Source: Coriobacteriaceae bacterium
GTDB lineage: Bacteria; Actinomycetota; Coriobacteriia; Coriobacteriales; Coriobacteriaceae
NCBI GenBank assembly: GCA_030525945.1
Contig: JAUNDT010000002.1
Location: 124,001 to 188,000, forward strand
Length of the DNA stretch: 64,000 bases
Direction of reading: 5' to 3'
Position numbers and translations under genes: made by a program. The notes below the pieces were generated by a model, which was not told the origin of the DNA, ran no database searches, and saw nothing but the letters and a program-made list of their open reading frames with translations. Shown piece by piece: positions 40,426 through 47,958 of the stretch. Numbering within the stretch: position 1 is the stretch's first letter; each line of letters begins with the position of its first letter.

Positions 40426-41310
40426 ATGACGTGGGCGCTTGTAACGGATTCGAGCTGTAATATGCGCAGCTACCAACCCAGAACAACGGACTGCATATTT
40501 GATGTCGCGCCTCTTAAGATTGAGGTGGCCGACACCGAATACGTTGATGATGCCACGCTTAATGTCAGTGAGCTCAACCGCCTTGTGGCAGATGAGCCCT
40601 CTGCGTCGGGCAGCGCGTGCCCCAGTGTAGGGGAGTGGTCGGACATTTTCTCCAAAGCTGACAACGTGATCGCCGTTACGATATCATCGCAGCTTTCGGG
40701 CAGCTATGACGCCGCCTGTATGGCGCGAAATCTCGTTATGGACGAGCATATGCGCGAGCACAACGGGGTTATTTCCGGTAAGAACATCTATGTTCTTGAT
40801 TCCAAGGCGGCGGGCGGCAAACTAGAGCTCATCATCGAACTGTTGGATAGGTACCTAAGTACTCATCCGAATGCTTCCTTTGACGAGGTAGTGCATGTTG
40901 CAAATCTACTTGAGTCGAAGTCACAGGTCCAATACTCCTTGAGTAGTTACGATAACCTGACAAAGAACGGCCGTATGCCCAAACTCGTCGGTAAGCTTGC
41001 CAGCGGTCTGAATATCCGTGTTCTGGGTACCGCGAGTCCACAGGGGACCATCAAGATCGTGGGTCCGACCCGCGGTGACAAAAAGACGTATCGCAAGATC
41101 ATCGATGTGATGAAAGCCGATGGGTACCGCGGTGGCCTGGTTTATATCGACCATGTGTCAAACGAGTCTGGGGCAGGCGCCTTAAAAGACGCGATTGCTG
41201 CCGAATGGCCGACTGCAACGATCAAGATTCTGCCGTGCGGAGGTCTGTGCTCGTATTACGCGGAGGCGACCGGTCTGATCATCGGATACGAATGGTGCGG
41301 GCTTTTGTAG
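40426..41310 (+). CDS. DegV family protein (FakB-like fatty-acid binding)
   Basis: 294 residues, typical length. The N-terminus WALVTDSSCNM matches the DegV TDS motif; ISSQLSGSYDAACMARNL and IYVLDSKAAGGKLELII follow. DegV/FakB proteins bind a fatty acid and present it to the kinase FakA for phosphorylation and entry into phospholipids. No fakA gene is nearby, so the pairing is family knowledge only. The start is preceded by TAGGAGG. Confidence 0.92.
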   Translation: MTWALVTDSSCNMRSYQPRTTDCIFDVAPLKIEVADTEYVDDATLNVSELNRLVADEPSASGSACPSVGEWSDIFSKADNVIAVTISSQLSGSYDAACMARNLVMDEHMREHNGVISGKNIYVLDSKAAGGKLELIIELLDRYLSTHPNASFDEVVHVANLLESKSQVQYSLSSYDNLTKNGRMPKLVGKLASGLNIRVLGTASPQGTIKIVGPTRGDKKTYRKIIDVMKADGYRGGLVYIDHVSNESGAGALKDAIAAEWPTATIKILPCGGLCSYYAEATGLIIGYEWCGLL

Positions 41311-41385
41311 GAGCTTGGCGTGTGCCTTATGGGTGATGGAACGCAAATTGACTGTTCGATCTCACATGCATATTTTCGACAAAGG

Positions 41386-41423
41386 AAAAATGGGCTGCAG
41401 CAATACCGCTACAGCCCATTTTT
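41386..41423. terminator. Bidirectional hairpin terminator between degV and trxB
   Basis: AAAAATGGGCTG (41386-41397) and CAGCCCATTTTT (41412-41423) are exact complements; A and T tracts on both sides let it serve degV on the plus strand and convergent trxB on the minus strand. Confidence 0.9.
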
Positions 41424-41458
41424 ATGGATTCTCGGGCGGGAGCCCTTCAACAAGATGA

Positions 41459-41510
41459 CAGGTGCTTGGTAACAAGGCTGGAGGACGCATCTGCAAATCA
41501 GACGCACCTG
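41459..41510. repeat. Small three-way-junction-like inverted repeat
   Basis: Outer stem CAGGTGC (41459-41465) / GCACCTG (41504-41510); inside are CTTG-gtaa-CAAG and TCTG-caaat-CAGA hairpins. It lies in the 251-bp gap between convergent degV and trxB, which otherwise holds the terminator above and an AT-rich palindrome (41537-41550). Function unknown. Confidence 0.4.
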
Positions 41511-41561
41511 AATATGAATCTTAAGCTCTACTTTACATAATATATATTATCTCGAGAACAA

Positions 41562-42515
41562 CTATAAAGACAGACCGAGGGTTTGTTCGACGTACTTGTA
41601 AGCCGAAACTCCGGCAATAGCGCCATCTGCGGCTGCAGTGATTACCTGGCGCAAGGATCCCGAACGCATATCGCCAGCGCAGAACAAGCCTGGGATGCGC
41701 GTTGCCATGGAATCGTCGACAATCACGCTTCCGTCATGGTCGAGCTCGACAAGATCGCGCACGAGCTCAGTTTCGGGTGTATGGCCGGTTGCCACGAAAA
41801 TGCCAACGGAGCCCGGATCAAATTCTTCAATGTTAAGTGTTCCCGTCTCATTGTTCTTGAATGTGATGGACGAGATAAAAGTCTCCCCCGATATTTCGGA
41901 AATGCTAGTAAGGTACCGAACAGAAGTATTCTTACAGGCTAGAACTCTGTTGACCATTCCTCGCGATGCGCGGAACTCGTCGCGGCGCAGCACAATCTGC
42001 ACCTCACGAGCGATATTCGAGAGGTATATGGCCTCCTCGCATGCCGAATTGCCGCCTCCGATCACAAAGACCTGCTTATCCTTGTAGAACATGCCATCAC
42101 AGGTTGCGCAATATGAAACACCTCTCCCGCGAAAAGTCTCCTCACCCGCAAAACCGGCTGTTCGAGGGGTTGCTCCCGTGGCAACAATCACCGAGCGCGC
42201 TTTATACGTGTCCACATCGGTAACGATGTCAAAAATGCCTTCCGACGAACGTGAAATATGGGAAACGGATCCATATTCAAGCAGTGCTCCAGCTTGCTGG
42301 GCGTGATCGGCCATACGCTGCCCAAGCTCGGCACCAGACAGATTTGGGATTCCGGGGTAATTGTCGATAAGATCTGAGGTTGCAATCTGACCACCGGGCA
42401 TTCCGCGCTCCAGGACCAAAGTGGAGAGACTCGCCCTGCTTGCATACAGCGCGGCGGTATAGCCCGCAGGGCCTCCGCCGACGACAACCGAATCGAACAA
42501 CTTCGTCTCACTCAT
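41562..42515 (-). CDS. trxB: Thioredoxin reductase
   Basis: 317 residues from the ATG at 42515, preceded by AAAGGA; an upstream in-frame ATG would add eight residues. FAD-binding VVVGGGPAGYTAALYASRA, redox-active CATC in GVSYCATCDGMFYKDKQ, NADPH-binding VFVIGGGNSACEEAIYLS, and the C-terminal FAD site GLFCAGDMRSGSLRQVITAA. It passes electrons from NADPH to thioredoxin. Base composition here is a little more AT-rich than neighbours. No trxA is adjacent. Confidence 0.95.
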   Translation of the reverse strand: MSETKLFDSVVVGGGPAGYTAALYASRASLSTLVLERGMPGGQIATSDLIDNYPGIPNLSGAELGQRMADHAQQAGALLEYGSVSHISRSSEGIFDIVTDVDTYKARSVIVATGATPRTAGFAGEETFRGRGVSYCATCDGMFYKDKQVFVIGGGNSACEEAIYLSNIAREVQIVLRRDEFRASRGMVNRVLACKNTSVRYLTSISEISGETFISSITFKNNETGTLNIEEFDPGSVGIFVATGHTPETELVRDLVELDHDGSVIVDDSMATRIPGLFCAGDMRSGSLRQVITAAADGAIAGVSAYKYVEQTLGLSL

Positions 42516-42625
42516 AATATGAGTCCTTTCGTACGTCATTTCTCTGCTCTCTTACCCCACATGAGGCATTTGCATGCAGAGGGTACGTACAATATTGGTA
42601 AGTGAGTTCGACGAGGGGCCGCGAT

Positions 42626-43906
42626 ATGGAAACTAACACGTATGATTACTCAGCCGATACGGCGGAGGTCACGCCCCAGCCTTCGCCGCACGCTCCCGTT
42701 ATCGCAGTCATTCACGCCTCCGTCGGCTCAGGTCACAAGGCGGCCGCCAACGCCATCGCGGAGGCTCTTGAACGCCTCCGTGGAACCGAGGGCGTTCTGC
42801 AGGATGTCGTTATCGATGTTTTGGATATTCTCGATTTTGGACGTATTCGATTCGACGGCAACAAAACGGCGGCGGCCTTCACGGGGCCGACTCGACCCAT
42901 CTACGACATTACGTGGCGTTATGTACTTACCGGCAGGTTCCTTTGGGGCGGCGGAACTGCTTGGTCTCGACTCATGTTTCCCGCATTCACAACGTATGTG
43001 CAGGAAAAGCGCCCTCTCGCGGTCATCTGCACGCACATCACTGCGGCGAATGTGGCAGTCGGAGCCCGTATGCTTACGGGCAGCTCATATCCGATTGTCT
43101 GCGTGCCCACTGATTATGAGATTGAGGGCTGGTGGCCTCACAAGGATGCCGACCTGTTCTGCGTGCCAACGGAATTCATGGCTGAGACCCTGCGACCCCG
43201 CAAAGTCGATGAGTCATCGATTGAAATCACCGGAATTCCCGTACGACAGGGCTTCGTGAAAACCCATGACCGCGCCCAATGCAGAGCGCAATTTGCATTG
43301 CCTGCCGATAAAACGGTGGTGCTCGTCATGGCGGGCGCAGCCCTTCCTCAGCCCTACGTTCGCTTTAGGGCAGCAATTGAGCAGACGCTCCCCTATTTAC
43401 GTAGCTTCGATCGCATGCATTTTGTGTTTCTACCTGGCAAAGACAAGGCGTATGCCGATCATCTGCGTGCCGTGTTCACCGGGATGAAGCTACCGAATGT
43501 CTCAGTATTGAATTACGTTGAGGATATGGCTGCGCTTATGCACGCCTGCGACTTGGCGGTGCTTAAATCAGGTGGCCTAACGACAACGGAATGCCTTTGC
43601 GCGGAGCTCCCCATGATCTTGTTGGGCAAGTCGTATGGGCAGGAGAAGGCCAACACCACGATGCTGACCGCCTTTGGCGCGAGCATGCATGCCACGACAT
43701 CGCGAGAGCTTATCATGCAGCTTCATCATCTGCATGAGCATCCGGAGGCACTTCGTGCTCTGTTGGTAAACGCCAGCGCCCTGCGAAGACCAGATGCCGC
43801 CGAAGATATTGTTCGCGCAACCATGAGACGTGTTGGGGCAACCGCACCGAAGTCGAAGCATTTCGCAAAGTTCTACTGGGGTGGAAAACCGGCTCATACG
43901 CGCTAG
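42626..43906 (+). CDS. MGDG synthase/MurG-like diacylglycerol glycosyltransferase
   Basis: 426 residues from the ATG at 42626, seven bases after GAGGGG. The N-terminal half has the MGDG-synthase pattern VIAVIHASVGSGHKAAANAI, and the C-terminal GT28 nucleotide-sugar region has DLAVLKSGGLTTTECLCAEL then MILLGKSYGQEKANTTMLT. The family (plant MGD, Bacillus UgtP) transfers glucose or galactose to diacylglycerol to make glycolipid, often a membrane anchor for lipoteichoic acid. Donor and product cannot be read from the sequence. It stands alone, divergent from trxB. Confidence 0.88.
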   Translation: METNTYDYSADTAEVTPQPSPHAPVIAVIHASVGSGHKAAANAIAEALERLRGTEGVLQDVVIDVLDILDFGRIRFDGNKTAAAFTGPTRPIYDITWRYVLTGRFLWGGGTAWSRLMFPAFTTYVQEKRPLAVICTHITAANVAVGARMLTGSSYPIVCVPTDYEIEGWWPHKDADLFCVPTEFMAETLRPRKVDESSIEITGIPVRQGFVKTHDRAQCRAQFALPADKTVVLVMAGAALPQPYVRFRAAIEQTLPYLRSFDRMHFVFLPGKDKAYADHLRAVFTGMKLPNVSVLNYVEDMAALMHACDLAVLKSGGLTTTECLCAELPMILLGKSYGQEKANTTMLTAFGASMHATTSRELIMQLHHLHEHPEALRALLVNASALRRPDAAEDIVRATMRRVGATAPKSKHFAKFYWGGKPAHTR

Positions 43907-44030
43907 GAGCCGCAAGGTCATCCATCTGAAGGACGATCCATCCCAGAATGGCCATTTATCCAACAGGGTCATCCGGCCGGTAGACCATCGGCAGTTCACC
44001 GTGCCTACCCAGCAAAATGCAGACGCCAGG

Positions 44031-44065
44031 TCGCAATGACGCCGCGAAGACCCGCGTCATTGCGA
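44031..44065. repeat. 12-bp inverted repeat in the 43.9-44.2 kb gap
   Basis: TCGCAATGACGC (44031-44042) and GCGTCATTGCGA (44054-44065), 11-base loop, without a T tract. The 279-bp gap around it (43907-44185) shows no gene, only this repeat and the minus-strand terminator at 44110. It contains GCGTCAT, as in the 37-bp palindrome, but no longer match. Confidence 0.6.
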
Positions 44066-44109
44066 GAGATAAGCCACGCATTCAATCTCGTGTTCGAGCA
44101 GGATGAATT

Positions 44110-44143
44110 AAAAAGGCGGCACCCTCGTCATGAGGGCGCCGCC
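44110..44143 (-). terminator. Terminator of the nrdR-dut-permease operon
   Basis: On the minus strand GGCGGCGCCCTC and GAGGGTGCCGCC form a 12-bp stem (one G-T pair), loop five bases, then TTTTT. Confidence 0.92.
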
Positions 44144-44185
44144 CAGCCACCGCTTAGAACATTGCGGGTGAAGGTCGCTTACTTG

Positions 44186-45499
44186 CTACACAAGCAGGAA
44201 GTAGGCCAGGAACGCAGCGGCGGCAACCCACATGAGCGGGCGAACCTTCTTAACGTTGCCGGTAACGATAGCAACGAGCACGTAGGCGATGAAGCCAAGT
44301 CCGATGCCGTTGGAGATCGAATAGGTAAACGGGATACCGATGATGATCATGAAGGTCGGGAAGCCCTCAAGAATGTTGGACCAGTCGATCTCGGTGACCT
44401 CGCTCATCATGAGGAAGCCAACGTACACCAGGGCACCGCACGTCGCGGCGGAGCTGATGCAGCTGATGACCGGAGAGAAGAAAGCGGCAAGCAGGAACAA
44501 GACGCCGGCAGCAACGGACGTGAGGCCGGAGCGACCGCCGTCGGCGGCGCCAGACGCGGACTCAACGAACGTGGTGATGGAAGAGGCGCCGAAAACGCCA
44601 CCTGCGGCAGCGGCAACGGAGTCGACCACAAGAATGGGCTTGATGTCCTCGACCTTGCCGTCCTCAGTAAGGAACTCGCCCTGCTTGGCCACCGCCATGG
44701 CAGTGCCCATGGTGTCAAAGAAGTCGCTCATCATCAGGGAGAAGGCGAACAGGAGCAGCGCGGGCGTGGTGAGGGCCTTGACGATACCCATGACGCCGTC
44801 AGCATCGGCCTGGAAGGGAGCGCCGAAGGTCGTGAAGTCCAAAGGAGCGACGATGCTCTCGGGAGTCGCCGTCACACCCAGGGGGATGCCGAGGATGGAG
44901 GCAATGACGATGCCCCAAAGCAGGGCACCCTTCACCTTCATGGAGGACAGAATGACGGTCGCGATGATTGAGATGAGGCCCACGAGGAACACCGGGTCGG
45001 TGACCTCACCAAGAGAAACCATCGTAGCCTCGTTTGCAACGATGATGCCGCCGTCCTTGAGGCCGATCATGGCAATGAACAGGCCGAGACCGATCGAGAT
45101 GCCGTGGCGCAGCGTAACGGGAATGGCATCCATGATCGCTTCGCGAAGGCCGCACAGCACGAGCAGAAGAATGGCGATGCCCTCAATGAAGATGATCGCC
45201 ATTGCGGTTTGCCAGCCAAGACCCATGGCGCCGCAGAGCGTGTAGGCGACGATGGAGTTGATACCCATACCGGATGCGCAGGCAAGCGGGCGGTTGGCGA
45301 ACACACCCATCGCGATCGTCATAATCGCAGCGCCGATACACGTGGCGGTGACGGCAGCGGAAACCGGCACACCGCCAGCGGACAGGATGAGCGGATTGAC
45401 GACAATGATGTAGGACATCGCGAGAAACGTCGTCAGCCCCGCGCGCAGCTCAGTGCCCACACTCGTTGAGCGCTCAGCCAACTTAAAGAAATGGTCCAT
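44186..45499 (-). CDS. NCS2/AzgA-type purine permease
   Basis: 437 residues with about 12 hydrophobic segments. The N-terminus TELRAGLTTFLAMSYIIVVN with NPLILSAGGVP is diagnostic of the AzgA adenine/guanine/hypoxanthine group of NCS2 transporters; GMGINSIVAYTLCGAMG, DFFDTMGTAMAVAKQG and FGASSITTFVESASGAADGG (segments in order) also match. It imports purines with protons. The start follows GAGGGGG. It is downstream of dut by 27 bases, so nucleotide-metabolism genes appear co-transcribed; no purine riboswitch was seen in front. Confidence 0.9.
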   Translation of the reverse strand: MDHFFKLAERSTSVGTELRAGLTTFLAMSYIIVVNPLILSAGGVPVSAAVTATCIGAAIMTIAMGVFANRPLACASGMGINSIVAYTLCGAMGLGWQTAMAIIFIEGIAILLLVLCGLREAIMDAIPVTLRHGISIGLGLFIAMIGLKDGGIIVANEATMVSLGEVTDPVFLVGLISIIATVILSSMKVKGALLWGIVIASILGIPLGVTATPESIVAPLDFTTFGAPFQADADGVMGIVKALTTPALLLFAFSLMMSDFFDTMGTAMAVAKQGEFLTEDGKVEDIKPILVVDSVAAAAGGVFGASSITTFVESASGAADGGRSGLTSVAAGVLFLLAAFFSPVISCISSAATCGALVYVGFLMMSEVTEIDWSNILEGFPTFMIIIGIPFTYSISNGIGLGFIAYVLVAIVTGNVKKVRPLMWVAAAAFLAYFLLV

Positions 45500-45526
45500 G
45501 TATTCCCCCTCGTAGTCGTGGACCGT

Positions 45527-45964
45527 TTATTTCGACCCGCTCGAACCGAAACCGCCCGTACCGCGGTCGGTTTCGTCGAGTTCATCGACTTCGATAAGGT
45601 GCACGGTCGGCACCTGCTGAATAACGAGTTGCGCGATACGCTCGCCACGCTCGATATGAATCGTCTCTTCTGCATTGAGATTGACGAGGATGATCTTGAG
45701 CTCACCGCGATAATGCGCGTCGATAAGCCCAGGGGTATTCGCAATCGTGAGGCCCCGTTTGAGCGCCATGCCGCTGCGGGGTTGAACGAACCCGGCATAT
45801 CCATCGGGAATGGCAATCGCCAGGCCCGTCGATACGAGGGCGCGCTCATATGGCGCGATGTCTACGGATTCGTTGGCTCGAAGATCGAGGCCGGCGTCTC
45901 CCTCGTAGGCATAGGAGGGAAGCTCGACGGAAGGATCCAGGCGTTTAATGGGAACGGAGATCAT
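45527..45964 (-). CDS. dut: Deoxyuridine 5'-triphosphate nucleotidohydrolase
   Basis: 145 residues. The five dUTPase motifs are visible: [51 protein letters not shown] and the C-terminal [12 protein letters not shown]. The trimeric enzyme hydrolyses dUTP to dUMP. It starts four bases after nrdR on the same strand, so deoxynucleotide regulation and sanitation are coupled. Confidence 0.96.
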   Translation of the reverse strand: MISVPIKRLDPSVELPSYAYEGDAGLDLRANESVDIAPYERALVSTGLAIAIPDGYAGFVQPRSGMALKRGLTIANTPGLIDAHYRGELKIILVNLNAEETIHIERGERIAQLVIQQVPTVHLIEVDELDETDRGTGGFGSSGSK

Positions 45965-45968
45965 GTAG

Positions 45969-46412
45969 CTACCTCAGCTTTCCGAGTTCGGACAGGAACT
46001 CGTTGATGTCTTGGAAATCTCGATATACGGAGGCAAAGCGGATATAGGCGACCTTATCGACTTTCTCCAAGCGCTTAAGAACCATATCGCCAATGTCATG
46101 TGAGCTCACGGTTGTTCGAACGCCGCCGCGGAGCTCCGCCTCGATGTCATCGATAAGCGCATTGAGCTGCGCTAAGTCTATATCGCGTTTGGACGTTGCG
46201 CGCATGAGGCCGGCGAGAAGCTTATTGCGGTCAAACGGTTGAGTAGTTCCATCACTTTTAAGCACTTCGATGGGATCTTCGCATCGTTCGAACGTAGTGA
46301 AGCGGTATCCGCAAGACCTGCATTCCCGACGGCGCTTAATTGAGTTAGAAGTGGACTGCATGCGCGAATCGATAACCCGCGTATCTTTATTACCGCATTG
46401 CGGACAACGCAT
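45969..46412 (-). CDS. nrdR: Transcriptional repressor NrdR
   Basis: 147 residues from the ATG at 46412, after GAGGGGAG; a GTG two codons upstream overlaps that region. The N-terminal zinc ribbon is [18 protein letters not shown] with [16 protein letters not shown]-like second half ([11 protein letters not shown]), followed by an ATP-cone domain ([20 protein letters not shown]). NrdR represses ribonucleotide reductase genes in response to nucleotides. A box resembling NrdR sites lies upstream at 46480-46495. Confidence 0.96.
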   Translation of the reverse strand: MRCPQCGNKDTRVIDSRMQSTSNSIKRRRECRSCGYRFTTFERCEDPIEVLKSDGTTQPFDRNKLLAGLMRATSKRDIDLAQLNALIDDIEAELRGGVRTTVSSHDIGDMVLKRLEKVDKVAYIRFASVYRDFQDINEFLSELGKLR

Positions 46413-46479
46413 GCGCACTCCCCTCGTGATTGAGACAACTTATCTAGGATACCACGGATGGGGTCGAAACTTTCCCAGC

Positions 46480-46495
46480 ACACCATATATTGAGC
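46480..46495. promoter_or_regulatory. Candidate NrdR box upstream of nrdR
   Basis: ACACCATATATTGAGC resembles the known NrdR-box pattern of ACAC, an ATATAT core and a reverse half, lying 68 bp upstream of the nrdR start. NrdR boxes usually occur in pairs; only a weak second candidate (around 46504) was seen. Confidence 0.45.
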
Positions 46496-46524
46496 ACGGC
46501 ACTACAAGGTATCGATTGAGACGC

Positions 46525-47043
46525 TTACGATGCTCGCGGTACGCTGAGTTCCATCCCTGCGCGGATGAGTCCGCCTTCGAGATTGTTCCAATCCTGGATA
46601 ACGCGGACTGTATCGGCTGCGCTCATCCCGTCGATGGGATGAGCTTCCGCCAGAGACCAAAGACTCTCCCCAGCAGAGACCTCGATCGTTTCACGATTGG
46701 CGGAATTGACCATTTGGTCATATTGCGCGCCGCGTACGGTATCGATGGAATAGGAAAAGGCGGCGCAGGCAAAAAGAAGGGCTGCAAGGGAGAGGATGTA
46801 CGTCAGGCGACTGCCGCGGGTTCCGGAGTACGTAGCATGACGTCGATTGGCACGGGGTGCGGCACAGACATTTGAGCCGAGACTCTTGGGAGTGACCGAG
46901 CTATCAGCATACTTGGGAGTCGAAGCAGTCCCCAAGGACCTGTTTCCGCACTTCAAACCACCTTCGACAACGGTAAACAGCGGAGCATCCTGCTGCAAGG
47001 GAGCCAGTGCCAGGTTGCCGTACGTGCGCATCTGCGTATCCAT
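46525..47043 (-). CDS. SOS-linked LysM membrane protein (YneA/DivS-like division inhibitor candidate)
   Basis: 172 residues from the ATG at 47043, following AAGGAG by six bases. About 75 polar N-terminal residues precede one membrane segment (YILSLAALLFACAAFSYSI, about 80-100), then a C-terminal LysM domain (IEVSAGESLWSLAEAHPIDG ... IRAGMELSVP). The gene is divergent from lexA and shares a promoter region with LexA boxes. Bacillus yneA has the same placement and LysM plus membrane design and blocks division during SOS. The long N-terminal cytoplasmic-looking tail differs from YneA. Function is inferred. Confidence 0.75.
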   Translation of the reverse strand: MDTQMRTYGNLALAPLQQDAPLFTVVEGGLKCGNRSLGTASTPKYADSSVTPKSLGSNVCAAPRANRRHATYSGTRGSRLTYILSLAALLFACAAFSYSIDTVRGAQYDQMVNSANRETIEVSAGESLWSLAEAHPIDGMSAADTVRVIQDWNNLEGGLIRAGMELSVPRAS

Positions 47044-47112
47044 CAAGATCTCCTTCCAGGTGTTTCTTCTGTAACCGTTATATCGTGCCGACCGGACAAA
47101 ACTCTGGTACAA

Positions 47113-47124
47113 GAACGAGTGTTC
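47113..47124. promoter_or_regulatory. LexA (SOS) box 1
   Basis: GAACGAGTGTTC matches the Gram-positive/actinobacterial GAAC-N4-GTTC operator. It lies on the LysM-protein side of the divergent region, just downstream of that gene's -10. Confidence 0.85.
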
Positions 47125-47131
47125 GTGTATT

Positions 47132-47159
47132 ATTATCTTCGAACAGTTGTTCCTGTCAA
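47132..47159 (-). promoter_or_regulatory. Promoter of the LysM gene with LexA box 2 in its spacer
   Basis: Minus strand TTGACA (47159-47154), 16-bp spacer, GATAAT (47137-47132). The spacer contains GAACAGTTGTTC (47141-47152), a perfect GAAC-N4-GTTC box, so LexA would occlude polymerase directly. Confidence 0.85.
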
Positions 47160-47180
47160 TAGAATAACGAACAGATGTTT
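47138..47180 (+). promoter_or_regulatory. lexA promoter with LexA boxes 2 and 3
   Basis: Plus strand TTCGAA (47138-47143), 16-bp spacer, TAGAAT (47160-47165). LexA box 2 (47141-47152) overlaps the -35, and a near-match GAACAGATGTTT (47169-47180) follows the -10, consistent with LexA autoregulation. Confidence 0.65.
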
Positions 47181-47199
47181 GTATGTGAGGGGAATCGGG

Positions 47200-47838
47200 A
47201 TGGCACGTAAAATTACCAAGCGCCAGCAACAGATCTATGATTTCATCTGCGCCTACCAGAAGGAGAAGGGTTATCCGCCCAGCGTGCGCGAGATGGCTTC
47301 GGCTGTCGGGCTGTCCTCCCCTTCCACGGTTCACGCGCATTTAAGCGCGCTTGAAGACCATGGACTCATCAAGCGCGATAAGACCAAGCCACGTGCTCTT
47401 GAAATTTTCAATTCCGACGGAAGCTCCGTGCGTCCTGAGGAGAAAAATGAGGTGCCTGCACGCGGAACGGTTTCCCTTCCGCTCGTTGGGCGAGTTGCGG
47501 CGGGCATGCCCATCCTCGCTGAGCAAAATATCGAAGACACGTTCACGTTGCCGTCGGAAATCGCAACCGATTCAAGTTCCTTCATTCTCGAGGTGCACGG
47601 CGACTCGATGATCAACGCAGGTATATTCAACGGCGATTTCATTGTGGTTCGAGAGCAAAAGAGCGCCATGAACGGGGAGATCGTTGTTGCCATGATTGAC
47701 GGTGAGGCAACAGTCAAGACGTTTTACAAGGAGTGCGGGCGCGTTCGCCTTCAGCCTGAAAACGACTCCATGGATCCGATTTACGCCGACAATCCAGCGA
47801 TTCTCGGCAAGGTCGTCGCTCTTATGCGCCGGCTGTAA
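47200..47838 (+). CDS. lexA: SOS repressor LexA
   Basis: 212 residues from the ATG at 47200, after GAGGGGAA. The winged helix is SVREMASAVGLSSPSTVHAH with LEDHGLIKRD. The autoproteolysis site Ala-Gly is in VGRVAAGMPILAE, the catalytic Ser in EVHGDSMINAG and the Lys in VVAMIDGEATVKTFY. RecA filaments trigger self-cleavage, derepressing genes such as recA (56.5 kb, with its own box) and the divergent LysM gene. Confidence 0.97.
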   Translation: MARKITKRQQQIYDFICAYQKEKGYPPSVREMASAVGLSSPSTVHAHLSALEDHGLIKRDKTKPRALEIFNSDGSSVRPEEKNEVPARGTVSLPLVGRVAAGMPILAEQNIEDTFTLPSEIATDSSSFILEVHGDSMINAGIFNGDFIVVREQKSAMNGEIVVAMIDGEATVKTFYKECGRVRLQPENDSMDPIYADNPAILGKVVALMRRL

Positions 47839-47906
47839 GCGCCAGCATCTAATTCATGAGAGTCGATAGCCCGCGTGCAGCAACTAGCGGGAGTAAAAAT
47901 GTAGGA

Positions 47907-47958
47907 TAGCTCGTGCCGCCTTCCATGTACGCAATGCGCTGGAGTGCGGCACGAGCTA
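47907..47958. terminator. Hairpin between convergent lexA and hflX
   Basis: TAGCTCGTGCCGC (47907-47919) and GCGGCACGAGCTA (47946-47958) form a perfect 13-bp stem with a 26-base loop, overlapping the hflX stop codon. There is no immediate T tract (a TTTTT starts about nine bases on, on the minus strand), so terminator function is likely but not classical. Confidence 0.5.
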
